Assembly: GCF_003369915.1 (NCBI RefSeq)
Contig: NC_046675.1
Coordinates: forward strand, 2,108,001 to 2,172,000
Source: Drosophila miranda
Lineage: Eukaryota > Arthropoda > Insecta > Diptera > Drosophilidae
Reading direction: 5' to 3'
Length of the DNA: 64,000 bases
Positions 44,401 to 58,500 of this stretch are shown here, one piece after another. Every line of letters starts with the position of its first letter. Position 1 is the first letter of the stretch. The notes below the pieces were generated by a model, which ran no database searches, was not told the origin of the DNA, and saw nothing but the letters and a program-made list of their open reading frames with translations. The position numbers were made by a program, and so were the translations under genes.

Positions 44401-47400
44401 AATATTGATGGAATTCTTGCCCAATATGGCAAAATTCACTTAGTCCCTTGGCAAAGTACAGATGACACTATAAAGCTTTGGTCAGAAGTACTGACTTATA
44501 AAGATGCTGGCAAAAACAAACCACTTGAAGAAATCGCTTTATTTGCCATTGAAATTTTAAGCCTACCGTGGTCAAATGCTGCCATTGAACGTGTAATCAG
44601 TCAAATTGTTCTAGCTTGTGTTTTTGTGAAATCTAGCTTATTTTGACGCTCAAAATCTGGCAACACTGATAAGAGATCGGCGCGGTGCCAAAGCTTTTCG
44701 TCAGCTGCCTGATCTTTGGCCCTACATATGTACGAGTGTGTGCGAAAGAGAGCGGGCGAGAGAGCAAGCGCGAACGCATGTGAGCGAGAGCGCGCGGTTT
44801 TGAGCATTCAGAGAGCGGGCAGTTTGGAGAGCAGCGCATCAGCTGTTGTGATAACAACAATTGCACGCTGGACGCGGAGTTTTCAATCTTCCCAAAGCTT
44901 TACGATAAAAACCCGTATCTTATCTTCGCATATGACTTTGGTCTAACCTTCGCGCTTGCATTGATGATCGTCATTAATTATATTTAACACGTTTAATGCA
45001 ATATCTACGAATCGATTTGTTGTTTCCAGGAAGGCTTGCTTAATTATTGTTTTACAACGCATCGCCCATCAATTATCGAATTGAGAAACAGCGCATTGAA
45101 CAATACTTGTTGCCATGTACAGAATCGATATTTGTTAATTGCTTAATGGATGGCAAGCCACATCGACACTGTTCGATGCCGTTCGGAAGCTTCTTTTGTG
45201 TCAGTTCCGCAAAGTATTTATCTGGTTCAGTCACTGATACTCTTGATAAAGAATCCCAGATGGGGAGGACACTTCACCCACCGCCCCACTGAGCCACCGC
45301 CCCCTCACTGTCAAGACCCACATCGAATATTTTCCATCGTTGTCATGAAATGAAACTTTTTGGCAAAAGTTGCCAGTAGTATGCCGAAAACAATTTCTTG
45401 TCAGCCTCGGCTATTCTATTTTTGGCATAGGGAAAAGTTCGAGAGGAAAAACCAGACACACGCACACACGAGCTAGGGGCACAAGGGGCACAAGGGGCTG
45501 GCTGGGCAAATAAAGCCGTCGACACAAAAACAATGTTCCCAAAACTGCATCAAATATGAAAAACTAACAACACACACACGAGTCCCCATACGACGGGCCA
45601 CAGCGGCAGAGGGAAAAGTTTTCCCTTTCCTCTGCTGCGGTCGTTGTTGTTGTTGTTGTTGTTTCTGCTGCTATTTCGGTATCGGAATGCAGGAGGGGGA
45701 AAAAAGGGGGAAGAATGAAAGATTTAGTATCCTGAAGTCATAATACTCTCCACCTGAAGGCACACTTTTTGAAAAAATACCTAATTTTTCATATGATTTA
45801 CAGCTGTAATTACGGGCTGTTTGCAAAGAGTCTAGACAGAAATTAGAGACTCTACGAGTCGTAACTGTGAGAACCATCCATACCAGCACGCACATTCCAG
45901 AGAAACTTCAGTGCGAATTTCAACCTGGATGGCAGCCCGTGTATGCGTATGGGTATCCATGCAAGATGCTTATCGTTGCCAGCAGCAAATTGTTGCAATA
46001 ACAAATTCCTACACAAGCTGCACTTAATGGAAAAGTTGCCGGGATTCCGTGTGCGGCTAGGCCCTAGCAGGAGCCCTTCGATCAACTTGGTTAACCTTCC
46101 ACACTGTGGAGCAGTTATTGAAATATAAATCCCCTGCCAAGTGGGCTTCCGCCAGAAATACCTCGCCCGGTCGGGTCCCCCATTCATGCCACCAGTGGCT
46201 GCCACTAAACGTTGATTAGTGCACTGAATATGTAAATTATTTCTCTGAGAGCCGCGCATCTAGCTTTGCAAGAATTTTTCTCGCCCTCCCATACAAAAAA
46301 TACAAAAAAAGTAAAAAGAAAAATGTAAACCCTTTTTCTCTGGTTTTTGCAACATTTTTTTCCGCCTGACTTTTGCTCGGTGTTTCCATTTTTCCTCTGG
46401 CTTCCATTTGGCTCTACTCTGCTCTGCCTCTGAATTTTTTATTTGTTTGCATTGAAAAGGAAATTGTAGAAATTCGCTTTTGTTTGCTTAATAAAATATA
46501 ATTTTTTCCGCTCTAAAACTTGGGCAACTTGAAGAATGGGATGCCACCACTCTTGGGATGGCCTCCTGCTCTTGGCTCCCACTCCTGGTTCCACTCCTCT
46601 GGCGCTACGTTTATTTGTAAAAAATAAATAAAATGGCATTAATTTGTCGGGCAACTCGAGAAGGGGTAAATTGTGGGGCGGACTGGGTCGGACAGCGGGG
46701 GGTTTATGAGGGATGAGGGAGTGTGTGGGTGGGTAACTTTTCGCAGAGCATAAAAAATCGCTTCGACAGAAAATATGTAAAAAATTCGTGCCATTGATGT
46801 TGGGAAAAACGCTTTTCATTTTCTTTACACATTTTGTCGTCTCAAAGTGTGGCCGGGGAGGTGTAGGGGCGTTGCCTGTGGCTACAGCCGGATCCGGATG
46901 CGGATACGGATTGGACCTGGACCTGGACTCGGGTTCGGGCTCGGGCTCGGGCTCGGCAATGGGTTAACCACTTTTACATTTAATAAAGATTTTAAGTAAC
47001 TTCAAATTGTTTTGCTTGTCTTTGTCTTTGTCTTTGGCTTTGGCTTCGTTTCTTTTTGGTTTCTTTTTGTTTTTGTGATTTGAATTTTAATTAACATTTC
47101 CAGTGAATGTGCAGGATGTGCAGGGTGTTGGGGATGTGCAGGATGTGCGGGGTACACTCGTAGACACACAAAAAATTCCTGCCAAGGCATGCGGTATCTG
47201 GTTGCTTTTGCTCCGTCTCTTCCTTTGAGGAAGGATATGCCAGTTATTTCCTTAATTATGGATCGGATTGAGTGGACGCTGCAAAAGGATTACATTCCAT
47301 TCTGTTTTTTCTCTGCTTTCGTATTTATTTTGGATATTTTCGTGTTAATTATCATTTGCCATAAGTGGGAGTTGGAGCTGGAGAAATCAGAGGGCGTGGC

Positions 47401-50400
47401 GCCTGCTAATTGGATAAATATTTCCCCCAACGATGTTCTTAACGCTCTGATGATCGTTTTCGAGTGTTTTAAATAGAAGGACATTAAGTGGAATGGAAAT
47501 GCGGGGCAAATGTAATAAAGATTAAACGGTGTACAATGTTCGGTGGAGAATGTTCTCGGAAAATGTCCCTCATCGAAGGCCACATATCTCCGCCATAAAA
47601 TGTTCGTGTAGAGATCTGCCTTTTGGGTTATTTTTAAAACTCAATCAGAATGGGGGAAGCAACACTTTGACACGCACACACATTTTCCCCGATTTTATTT
47701 ATGGAACTGCACGCGACTGAAAACTGAAGAAAAGCAGCTGCTGCTGCACTTGTTCCTCCCGCCCCCCCATATCGAGCATAGAACGCCACTTACCTCCAGA
47801 GGAAGAAGGCCATGATGATCAGTATGATGCCGAAGCAGCTGAAGATGATGCCCACCAGGACGGCCAGGTTGTAATCGTTATGCGATTGCCGGAGCAGTGG
47901 CTGGAGCTTCTCGCAGTTCGGCTGCAGTTGGATCTGGTACAGAGAAGAAGAAGAAGAAGAAGAGATACATGTATAAGAGATAATGTAAAATTGAACGTCG
48001 TATGTGTGCATCCGCTCCTTATTTTTATTGTCCTTTCCCTTTCCCCTTCCCATTTTGGTTTGTTTTCATTTGCCTTGGTTTTTTCCGTCCTGTCGTTGTT
48101 TTTTCGGCGAAGAAAAAGGATTTAAATGAGCGGCAACGTGTTGTGCTGTGGTACGGAAAGCGGAAGCGGACCATGTAAATGCGGCCAAAAGGTGCAGGGC
48201 CACTTGAAATTCAGGCAACAACAGCAACAGCAACAACAATGAACAATGAATTATGAATGAGGGGCGGAGGGGGTGGTGGTAGGAGCCACAAAAAATATTG
48301 CTGCATACTTATGAGGGCGTGTCGCTGCGGTTTACTGTTACTCTGCCATGAAAGTACACTGAGAGAAATCCAGATACATATCGAAAGATTATAACCGCTA
48401 GAGTGGGATCCTGTCCCATTTTTTTCTAGGTGTATCCTACGAGGGCTCCAGCCACGGGTTGAGGTCAACTAAATTGCTATATTTTTGCCACAACTTCAGA
48501 TTATATTTTATGCATGCAACAAAGTTTGTGGGGCTTGCCGCTCTCCCCTCTCCTTTGTTTGTTCCGGCTGAAATGTCATTAAGGATGTTGTTATGACAGG
48601 CTGAAAGAGTTGCCTTCGTAAACGGAACGCAGCTAGCCGCAAATGAGTGGGCGTGGCCATTGTGCTGTACGTCATTAAATGATCATAAGCCACTCATTAC
48701 GCATACGCCCCGGGGGCCGGGGCCACCGAACATGTCTCAATAATGCATAGGCTGAAGAGAGCCTCCCCTCCTGGCAGAACTTTGTCAGTTATTTATGCAT
48801 ATATATTGCCATATTTTCCCCCAGACAGGAAAATGTATATGCAAGGAAAACCCGAGGAAAAACCAGAAGAAACAGCCTGCATAGTTTTTTGGACATGTAA
48901 TCTGATATGGAAACTGACACCGCCGACGCGTTGCCTCGTTGCCAACTTTATGGCATGCCACGGCTGTGCCGCTATCTCCGTGTTGCACTTTTGGCCATTT
49001 TCAAAGGGAAATCCCAACTTTTTCACAGCCATGTGGCAGGTGTGGGTTGCACACACGGTTTGTGGCAGTTGATATCTTTATGCGCTACTTACAATCCTTG
49101 ACTCTGAGAATTTGCCCAAGACGATTTTCTTTGGATTTATGACACTGAATGTTGCCGCTGCCACTTTGACCTCGTAGTACGAATTGGTTGTTAGATTTTG
49201 CAGAATCATCTGTGGGGAAAGAACAGGAGAGAAATGGAGTTAGACATGGAGTTATTTTAGGGAACATTTTATTATAATAAATATTAAAAAGAAATCCCTT
49301 TTATCTGAAGTGAAGTTTTGCTTACAAAAATCTCTGGAATGGGAATTAATATTCCAGCAATAAATCTAAATGATTTTATTTCCTAGCCATTATTAGAACC
49401 AGTTTTCTTTTGGTCAGAACCCAGATTCGATTGGTTTTATTTTATTTTCAGTTTTCTATGAAAATCGATGAAATTGTTGCATCTTCAATTGCCTTTTCCA
49501 TTGCCCAGAAGCCAAGCGTTTTGTGCCCAAGTACTTGACTCTTTCGGGACTCGTTGCCTTTCAGGCAGCATAAAATGGAAATGAATCATCTTCAAATATT
49601 ATTTATACATATGAAAACTTTACATTTTTCGGGCACATTCATATGGTATGCATGTATGTGTAAGTAACACACAAAAAGAATGAATGGAAATGGAAATAAA
49701 AATATAGAATAAAGAACGATTTCCATTCCTGTTGTTTAGTTGTTCAACAAAAAGCTTGTTTGCCGCTACAAAATATTTCAATTACAAAAATATTCGAAAC
49801 TGACCAGAAAAAAATGCATACGAGAAACAGATAGAGCCAGATAGGGAGGGGAAGGGGGCGAGAGAAGGGGTGGGGACTTTGCAGTTTTAGATGGGGGGAG
49901 GGGGGGAGGGAAAGAAGAGGCGGTTGTGTATGATAAAATTTTATTGTTGCGAAATTTGTTTGCTCTGCCACATTCCCCACGACAAACTTTTGCATTTTTT
50001 TTTCGTTTTTTTTTTTCCACGGCGCTAAATAAAATGGAAAGACATGGCACAAAGGGGGGACGGTTTTTTGTATTTGTTTTGTTTTGTGCCGGAAAAACAA
50101 CATAAATTTAATTTATTTTCGCAGGTGGGTAAGCCCTGTGCATGTGTGTAGTACACACAGCCCCGTGTGTGTGTGTGTGTGTGGGGCTGAGGGGTAGATC
50201 GTGGGTTTTTGCTGCCCGCACAAAAGTATGCTACACTTTTCGAGCCGCGTGCATTTTTTTGGGATAGAAATTGTTGTGAAATATTTACAGTTATCTCCCC
50301 CATCCCCGCCCCCACTCGTATGCGGCATTGGCTTCTCTGTATGCTGTTTGTTGCATAAAAATGCAATTATTATTGCCAGCATTTTATTTTCGACTCTTTT

Positions 50401-53400
50401 ATCGCATATCTGTGTATATTAGGCAGTTTATCATGGAAGTCCTCGTTGGTTTTTGGGTTTTTTTGTGAGCTTGTTCCCAGCCAAATGGCCGCGATAAGCC
50501 AGCACGATTGACACATCACAAGGCACCCCAGAAAAGGGCCAACAAAAGTGGCAACACCCCCCGAGGGCCACTAACAATGACACAAAAGCTGGCCTCTGGC
50601 CTCTGGCCATCCTGGCATATGATTTATGAGCTCCAGACTGCCATCATTCATTCATCTGTTCATCTGTACTTACCGCCGTTTCCAGTTCCTTGGCCGAGGC
50701 ATTGATCCGAATATCCCGATGCGAGTCCTGGCCCGCCAGACGCGTCTTTATCACGTAAAAGTCGATCGTGTTGTAGAACTCGTAGGGTCTTCGCCAGCGT
50801 ATCGTTATGGACTCCTGCGAGTGGCAGGTGAGATTCACAATCGCCGGCGCACTGGGGCCCCCCACGTCTGTGCGCTGGGCAATCTGATCGGAGGGTTCGC
50901 CCTCGTTCTTGGTGGTAAACGCCTTCACGATCACCCGGTAGTCGGTATAGGGTCCTGCAAGGCACAAAAACATACATATTTTCATTTAGACGTGGAACAA
51001 AACCATCTCTTAATTTGTTGGGAGCTCCGATTCCTGATTTATTTATTCGTTTGATGGCTTCTGTTTGTCTCATTTACACTCGGTTTCGTCCTGAAGTGGC
51101 AGCTGAGGGTTTTATTGCTTCGAAAAGAGAACGTCAGCTCCATGCAGGTTACACTCGTATGTGTGTGTATCCTTCAGGGCTCATTATGAGACACGTCACC
51201 GCATGTCAGGGTGCAGGGAGCACAACTCAACCCGACGGCTGACGGCTCGATGGCTCCATTGCCGGTCCGGTTTTATAATTAAATTTTATTAAACAAAAAG
51301 GAAAGGCTCTCCGGACAATGGACCGATTTTTCCGTGAAAGTGCAGTGCAGTGCAGTGGCGGAATAAAAGAGCGAATGAAAACGGAAAAGCCTGGGGCGCT
51401 GATCTGGCGCTGAGCTGTCAGCTTAAATTGGATTTAATTAACAGCAAGAACTGCTGACATCTACTTGGATTAAATTTGGGAATAATTAAACGTTGCCAGG
51501 CAGCCGGCAGCTGGCAGCTGGCAACATGCAACCTGCAACCTGCATGCCACAAACATGCCCCCCCAAAGGGAAAAAAAGAAGAGTCTTTGAAATGTTTGGT
51601 GCATGTGAGTGCGAGCGAAACTTTGTGGCAAGTGTTGCAGCAGGTGCGGCGGCAGGCAGCAGGCAGCACCTGACTCGCGTATAATTAAATTAAACAATGG
51701 GGGTTGGGGCTCCATTCTGATGCGGGGCATAACTTTGTTGCAAGTTAATTGCAGCGCTCCCAGGGTCCCGATCCCACGCTCCCCTAAGTAGCTGCTAATG
51801 CCGCGGTGCCTCAGCCTCCGCCTCCGCCTCAGCCTCAGCTACAACTATGCCACCAAAAATGCTTGTGCTGTATCTTAGGGATGCTCATTTCCAGCCCTGG
51901 GGCATGGGGCATGGGGCACGGTGCGGGTGCGGGTGCACAATTATAAGCGTCAAAAGTTGTTAACAAACAAAAAGTGGCAAGCGAGTGGCAGCAGGCACTT
52001 GAAACTATTTAATTACAAAGCGGCGGGCAAACAATTTGACTCGGGCTTCAATTAGAGGTAATAATAGCTCCGGCCTATACCCCCACCCCCCCACCCCCTA
52101 TTGGTATTCCAAGGAAGGGAGCTTCGAGGAGGTGTAGGCTGTTGTTCCGCCCCGTGGGCGTTCCAACTTTTCAAGTGCCTCGCGTTCCGCCATTGACTGC
52201 TTGACTGCTCGACAGTTTGATGGCCCCACAACCACCCCCACCCCTTTTTGGGCGGCCGTGACTGTACTTTTCCCGGCACCGGCTAAGGAATATTTAAAGC
52301 GAAAATCTTACGCAAATTCTGCAGCTCAAAGTGTATGAGGGTCTCCACCGAATTTCGCGAGTTCTTCACAATCTCCACGCCCGTCTGGTTGTCGTGTATG
52401 TGGAAGACATGGTAGCCGGCGATGGCCCCGTTCTGGTTCTTCGGCGGATGCCACGACATCGTGATGCTGTTCGCGGACACATCCAGTACGGTGAGATTCT
52501 GCGGCTTGCTTGGCACTGCAAAGAGGGAAAGATGGAAAGAGGGAAAGAGGGGGGAGGATGAGTATCAAAAAGTCAAAAGTTAAATTTGCTCATGTTCTTA
52601 GGACATGTTCGGGTTGCATACTTTTCGGCTCAGAGCCACAAAAGTTAGGCAAACAATTTATTAAGAAGCCGTTGGAGAGTCCAGGGTATCGACTGGCGGA
52701 TACCTTTGGATGGAATTTCATTTAAAGTGTTTTAAGTGGAGAAAAATACCGTAGTTTTTGGGGAGAAGTTTTGGTTACTTCTGCTGTCGCTTTTACTCTC
52801 TTTTTTTGTGGCAATAATCAACGAAAAGGAGTAAGCGAGAAGGCAGTAGTGTGGCTTGACCTTTTTCTCTCAGTAAACAGTATTGCGGATTCTTTTGTGG
52901 AAAAAATAAATATATTTTTGTTTATTCTGATTGAAAATGTTTTCCCGATTTTAGTAATTGTTTTCAATTGAATATCTGTAATGAATGTAGTGAAATTTTA
53001 AAGATATATCTACTGAATATACATAATTATAGCAACTGGATCATTTTTCACGTTTTTTTAAAGTATAAATTTCCAGATTTTTCGATGCTGAAATCTAAAT
53101 ATATTTTAAGGGTTTTCAGGATTTTGTCGGTTAGTTCCTCCATTAATATGTTTCGAGGCTCATTTTGAGAGAAGATCCATGTTTCACACATCTGATGGGT
53201 TCTGCTCTTTCGATCGGTCTGTTGTTGTTGTTTTTCCTGCCAAACAGACACTCCTTTGATGCCACTTGAGTACAGGGTACCATTAATAATACCCTTTGGC
53301 TTTGAGTGCGTTGAAAGGAGATTGCCAACTTTGGAGTTATCAAAGGCCACGCAGCTGTTTAATGTTCCAAAATTCTGCACTCCCCTTGCAGCAGCCCCCT

Positions 53401-55508
53401 CTGCCCATACCCCCCTGTCACCGCAAAGCAATCGCGTATTTGTATATGAGAAATGTTTGCATACTTAGCGGCGCAGGAGCAAACACACACACGCACACAC
53501 ACACAGTCGTAGGAAACGCCACGCCGGATGACGCCAAATGACAATGCATAAATAATTTATTAAATAACAGAGAACAGAAAAGAAAAGAAAAAAGAGAATC
53601 AAATAGAAGCGGAAGCAGCAGCAGAAGGAGAAGGAGGAGCAGAAGTAATCGCAACGAATGAAAGAAAGAAGAAATAAATTGAAATGAATATTTTTCAGAA
53701 GCAGATAAAACAATTTATATTCAAATGGCAGGCAGGAACAGGGGACGGAGACGGCGGACATATGTGAGACGGAGGGTAAAGTGTGCTGCAAAAAATTATA
53801 TATTCAATTACGGGAGGGGGAGGAAGAGACAACAGGGGGGGAAGGGGTGCCTCAGAGGAGCAAAAGAATTGGCGCAAGTAAAGCGCAACGTAATCGAAGG
53901 GCATAAAGAAACGGAAATGCGATTGCCGGCAATTTATTATGGCCTGCACTTTCCACTGGGGCAGCACTCCTCACACAGATACAGACACACACACACATGC
54001 AGATGATGGTGGCTTATAATCCAAGGAAACCAAACGGATGCAAAAGCTCTCTAGCAATAATTTCATTTGCAAGCCAAAGGACAACACTCGACCATGTGTG
54101 ACAGCCAAAGGGGTTGCTCTCGCTCTCGCTCTCTCTCTTACTCCCTTTCCCCTTGTGTATGTGTGTGTGTGTGTGTGTGCGCAAGTGGCAAAAAGCACTA
54201 AATGGTAATTTATTTTACTAATACAACAAAAGCCCTGCCAGAAGGAACGAGGGGCGGTGGCAAAAACGTATTCGCAATCAAAAGAACAAATGAGTGACCC
54301 GAGGGCGGGCCCAGGCCAGGCCAGGCCAGCCACTTGACCCAACACCGAGTGGGGCCACAAGACTTTTGCCATGCAAATGCGATAAAGCTTAACAAAACAC
54401 CACATTCTCATTCCCATTTCCCCTTTACACAGGAGGGGATCAGGACCGGGACCAGGAGCAGAACACATGAGCACATGGCTGGGCAGAATAAACAGTCGCT
54501 GTCAATGTATAGAAATTTATACAATTCAATAAATGGCATTTCTCCTTTCTTTGGCTGTACTTCTTCTACTAGCACTCCACTCCATTCCATTTCGATCTTT
54601 GCAATTGCAAACGGAAACGGAAATGGAGAAATGGACAGAACGCGAACAGGAGAAGGAGTAGGAGTCAGGCAGGCAGGCAGGCAGGCATCTGCTGCATCTG
54701 CAAAAAGGGAAAGGAACGTAAAGGAAAAAGCCAATTTATAGACTCGGAACTCAAACGCGAAGGACTCGCTGCCCCCACGAGCAGAGGGCGAGGGCGAGGG
54801 CTGTATTAAAATCAATTAAGCAACAAAGCCCCCAACGATAAATGTCCTCGCCAGGGCGTTCAGGTGGGGTACTCAGGTACTCACAGAAAAGTTAATAGGT
54901 TTGCCAGTTGCCAAAGACAGCTGCCAGGCGGCATGTGGCAGGCGGCATGTGGCATGTGGCAGGCGGCAGGTGAGACACGACTCGACACGACACGACACCC
55001 CTTTGGCAGCACTAAGTGCTTGTGGATTGGCTTGTGTTTGGCAAATATTACATGAATAATTGAGAGTGCTGCTGCAGCTGGGAGAAAGTCGGAAATCAAT
55101 GGGCAATGAACTATCTCGGTGGGGATCCTCCTCCGCCCCGTTATCACAGCCTAAGAAAAGTCCTGGCAAATTAAAAGAAAACAATAGCCGGGCGCCGGAA
55201 GTAAGCCAAGTGTGAAAAAGCCAGGGAAAATCCGCCATAGAATAGGCACACATCGCCGTGGAGCACCCTCGAAGGGCGCGCGCGTGATTATTTTCACAAA
55301 GGCAAAGGCAGGAAGTAAAAAATGAAAAAAAAAAATGAAAGAAAAAACAACAAAAACTAGCGAAGGAAAATCAAGGGAAGGGGGGGGGGGGGGGGGGGGG
55401 GGTCGGAGAAGTGCGCCTGGAAAAACCAATACGGACGACGTGCTTAAGTTGTTAAAAACTCCAAACAAAGAGGCAGTCTTTGAGGAGAGTCGCGCCAAGG
55501 GGACGCCA

Positions 55509-55551
<43 letters not shown>

Positions 55552-58500
55552 AAATAGCATTAAGTTGTCTGAGCCTCGAAAAAAACAACAACAAAATAAA
55601 TAAAAACATATAACGACAACGGCTTGAGGGAGAAAAAAAACTTAGCTTGAAAATGAAGAAATAAATACAAAAAGGAGGGACCGAAGACCAAGATACCCTT
55701 CAAGGTCCATCAGTCGCTTAAGAATTCCCAGTTACATTAAAAAATATTAGTACATTTTTATTAACAAAAAAAAAAATATTAAAAAATTAAGAAAAATCGA
55801 AAATAAATAAATAAGTTTTGTATGTATTTCAAATATGGTTTTGGTTTCAGTTTAAGTGCATTAAAAATATGTTTTACTTGTAGCCCTAGGAATAAACACA
55901 AATTAGATACTTGATAAAGTCGCATCTGGGGAACTGGGAGCTATCTCTAAATAGTTATCCATGAAGAAGACACTCCACAAGGGAATTTGGATATTAAGAG
56001 AGTCCCAAAGTTCTTCTTTCGTTGCAAACCGTCTAGTAAAATCCATATACCCTTCAGCAAGGGTACAACATACGAGTGCAAGTTGTTGGGTTGGCTGAGG
56101 ACTTGCGCTCCATTGTCGTTGGGGCATATGCCTTATTTAGTTGTTGCTCTTGGAGCTTTATTGTTGTTGCCTAACTTTACGAGCCGCTTTACGGATTTGG
56201 CCAGACGTAAAAACTAAACAAAAGCCGATGTGCAGAGACAGAGGGGGGCGGGGACGGGCCCAACAGGGTGCAGAAAAAGACACACACAGGGGGGAGAAGA
56301 AAAGAGCGAGAGAGACACACTCATAAATGGAGGGAAAAGAGAGAGAGAGACAAGCAAACAATTAGAAGGAGTTGGGAACAAAAGTACACACACACACAGA
56401 CGCACACACACACGCACACATAAAGGACGCCTCGGATGCCTGGCTTTGAAAGGCGTCAAAGGCTCCAATCCTCCCGCCGCCCTTCAACAAAGGCACAAAA
56501 ATTATGCGAAATAAAGTCAAAAAAAAAAGAAAAACAAGAAAAAAGAGAGGAATAAAACAACATTCCGCCAACAGAAGCGGCAGCAGCTCCCCCGTCCCCA
56601 GCTTTGATGGCCAAGAGCAAGCCCCGCTGAATGGGCCAAAGGCTCCACAGAGCGTGCCAGCACTTGGCGGAAGTAACGCGGCAGCCATTTTGAATGCACA
56701 TGTGTACGTATGAGTGAGTTAGTGTTAGTGCTAGCGAGTGTTTGTGTGTTTGTGTGCGCCCCTTTTTGAACTTTGATTGCAGACAGCTTGAAGGTGACTT
56801 TTAAAGAGCACTTTCTGCCCTGCTGCCGGAGTGATTATGAAAATGTTCAACCAAATTATGGAAAATTCCGCAAAATGCACGCCAGGCCACGCGCTGAACC
56901 CAGGGAGAAATGCCACAACCGACCGAGGGGCGCTGCCGCATGTCCAGCATGTTGTACGAACAGCAAGAGAGAAGATCTAAGCTTCTTCTTTTGGGCCTTG
57001 GCCCCAAAATAGACTCAATCAGGAAACACTTCCGACTGGTTTCGACGTAATCAATGCATTGGCATAATAATTATAGGCCTTGGGCCAACTGGTATTGCAT
57101 TTAATTGAATGCCTTTAATTAATGAATAATTATTAATGAAATAAAATGACTTTGTTATCGAATGTGGCGCAGATTATGTTTTATTTACGACTATTAATAA
57201 CAGAGAATTATAATTATTGGGTTATCAACAAGCCATTAAATGGAAACCAAAGCGAATCAACAATGTATTGAGTCATCGAATCATCGAAACGAATGCATGA
57301 ATCAATGAAATCAATGAATTCCTAGATGGATATTGGATACCACTTCATGATTAAGGAATCAAAATCAAAATCAAACCTTGGGGGGAAAAGGATCAAAAGG
57401 TTATTAAGCCCCCAAAAATCAATTGGAAACATGTCAGAATTTAAAGCACTTTTAAGATAATTATTTCAGGCTTAGAATCAATCGAATTTTATACAGTTTT
57501 AATCCTCATTAAGGAGTGAACTCCCCTGCACTTCATTTGCCTTAATGGCTCACACATTTTGATGGATCTTTTGTCATTTATGTAATGACAAAATTGTAGC
57601 CTAGACATTTGCCAAATGGCCGCCAGCCGTCTTTGAGCACAAAGTCTTGTCAAATGCACAAATAAACGGCATACTTCGAATGTCTAGGCAAATACACACT
57701 CGCAGATACAGATACGGATACGGATACGTATAGAAGACAAATGGAAGCTTCAAAGTGCTTTTGTCAGTGTTTAAATTGAGGCGACGTCGACCCTTTTGAG
57801 TGGGATTTGTGTTGCGTAATTTAGCCAACACTTTGAGAACCTCTGACATGTGTCGGCTTTCGAGTGGGTCAAACAGACCCAAAAACCTTCAAAGCGTTCC
57901 GCTTTAGGAGGACTGGCTTTAAGGTTGGGCCTTGTCCGGAATTTCGACTAATTAAGAGAGGGCCAAGACCCGTCTGGCTGGCCCCAGACTGCGGATGGTT
58001 GCATTTTCCTGCCTTCGTGGCCAAGAGCCGGCCGATAAGGCCGCAAAGCCACACCAGAGCCGCCTCGGGCTTTGTGCCACGTTTATCGGCAGGAAGTTGC
58101 ACATGGAAGCACCATCATCATGAGGCCAGACCAACGACGAACGACCAGCCATCCGGCCCCGGGTTCGGGCTCGGGTTCGCTTGTTTTTCGATGCTTGAGA
58201 CACGGAAACTGTTTTAGGATCGGGCGGTGGCAAAAACAGGCATCAATGTCACGTTCAAAGTGTCGAGTTGTTGCACTAACAAGGTGTTTATGATTTAAAG
58301 CACCATTCCCCCCAAGGGCAGTCCAGGATGGAGGAGAAGGAGGAGCTGGTAGCTGGCGGCCCGGGCAGACAAAAGGCATCCATGACATGTCATGTGACTT
58401 GAAGTGCAAAAAATGCCAGTCCTGTGCAGTGCCCTCTCGAATGGCGTTTTTCGTAGGCATTTCGCCCGAGGGTTGCTACCCCTTCTCCATTCCCACCTCC

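Larger units (their letters stand above)
41506..47793 (-). other. 6.3 kb Ptp99A intron before the juxtamembrane exon
   Basis: Lies between the transmembrane exon and the first cytoplasmic exon; splice phase 2 is consistent at both ends. It holds a GAGGAT repeat, a GT repeat, the hAT remnant at 44025-44668 and, right after it, a purine/GAGAG-rich stretch (44740-44830) that resembles promoter DNA. No nested gene is recognised. Confidence 0.7.

Noticed and set aside
55903..56127. 74-residue minus-strand frame ending in a plausible-looking C-terminus
   Set aside because: It begins in a sequence resembling a common dispersed fly repeat; no start context or splice partner, so treated as repeat remnant.
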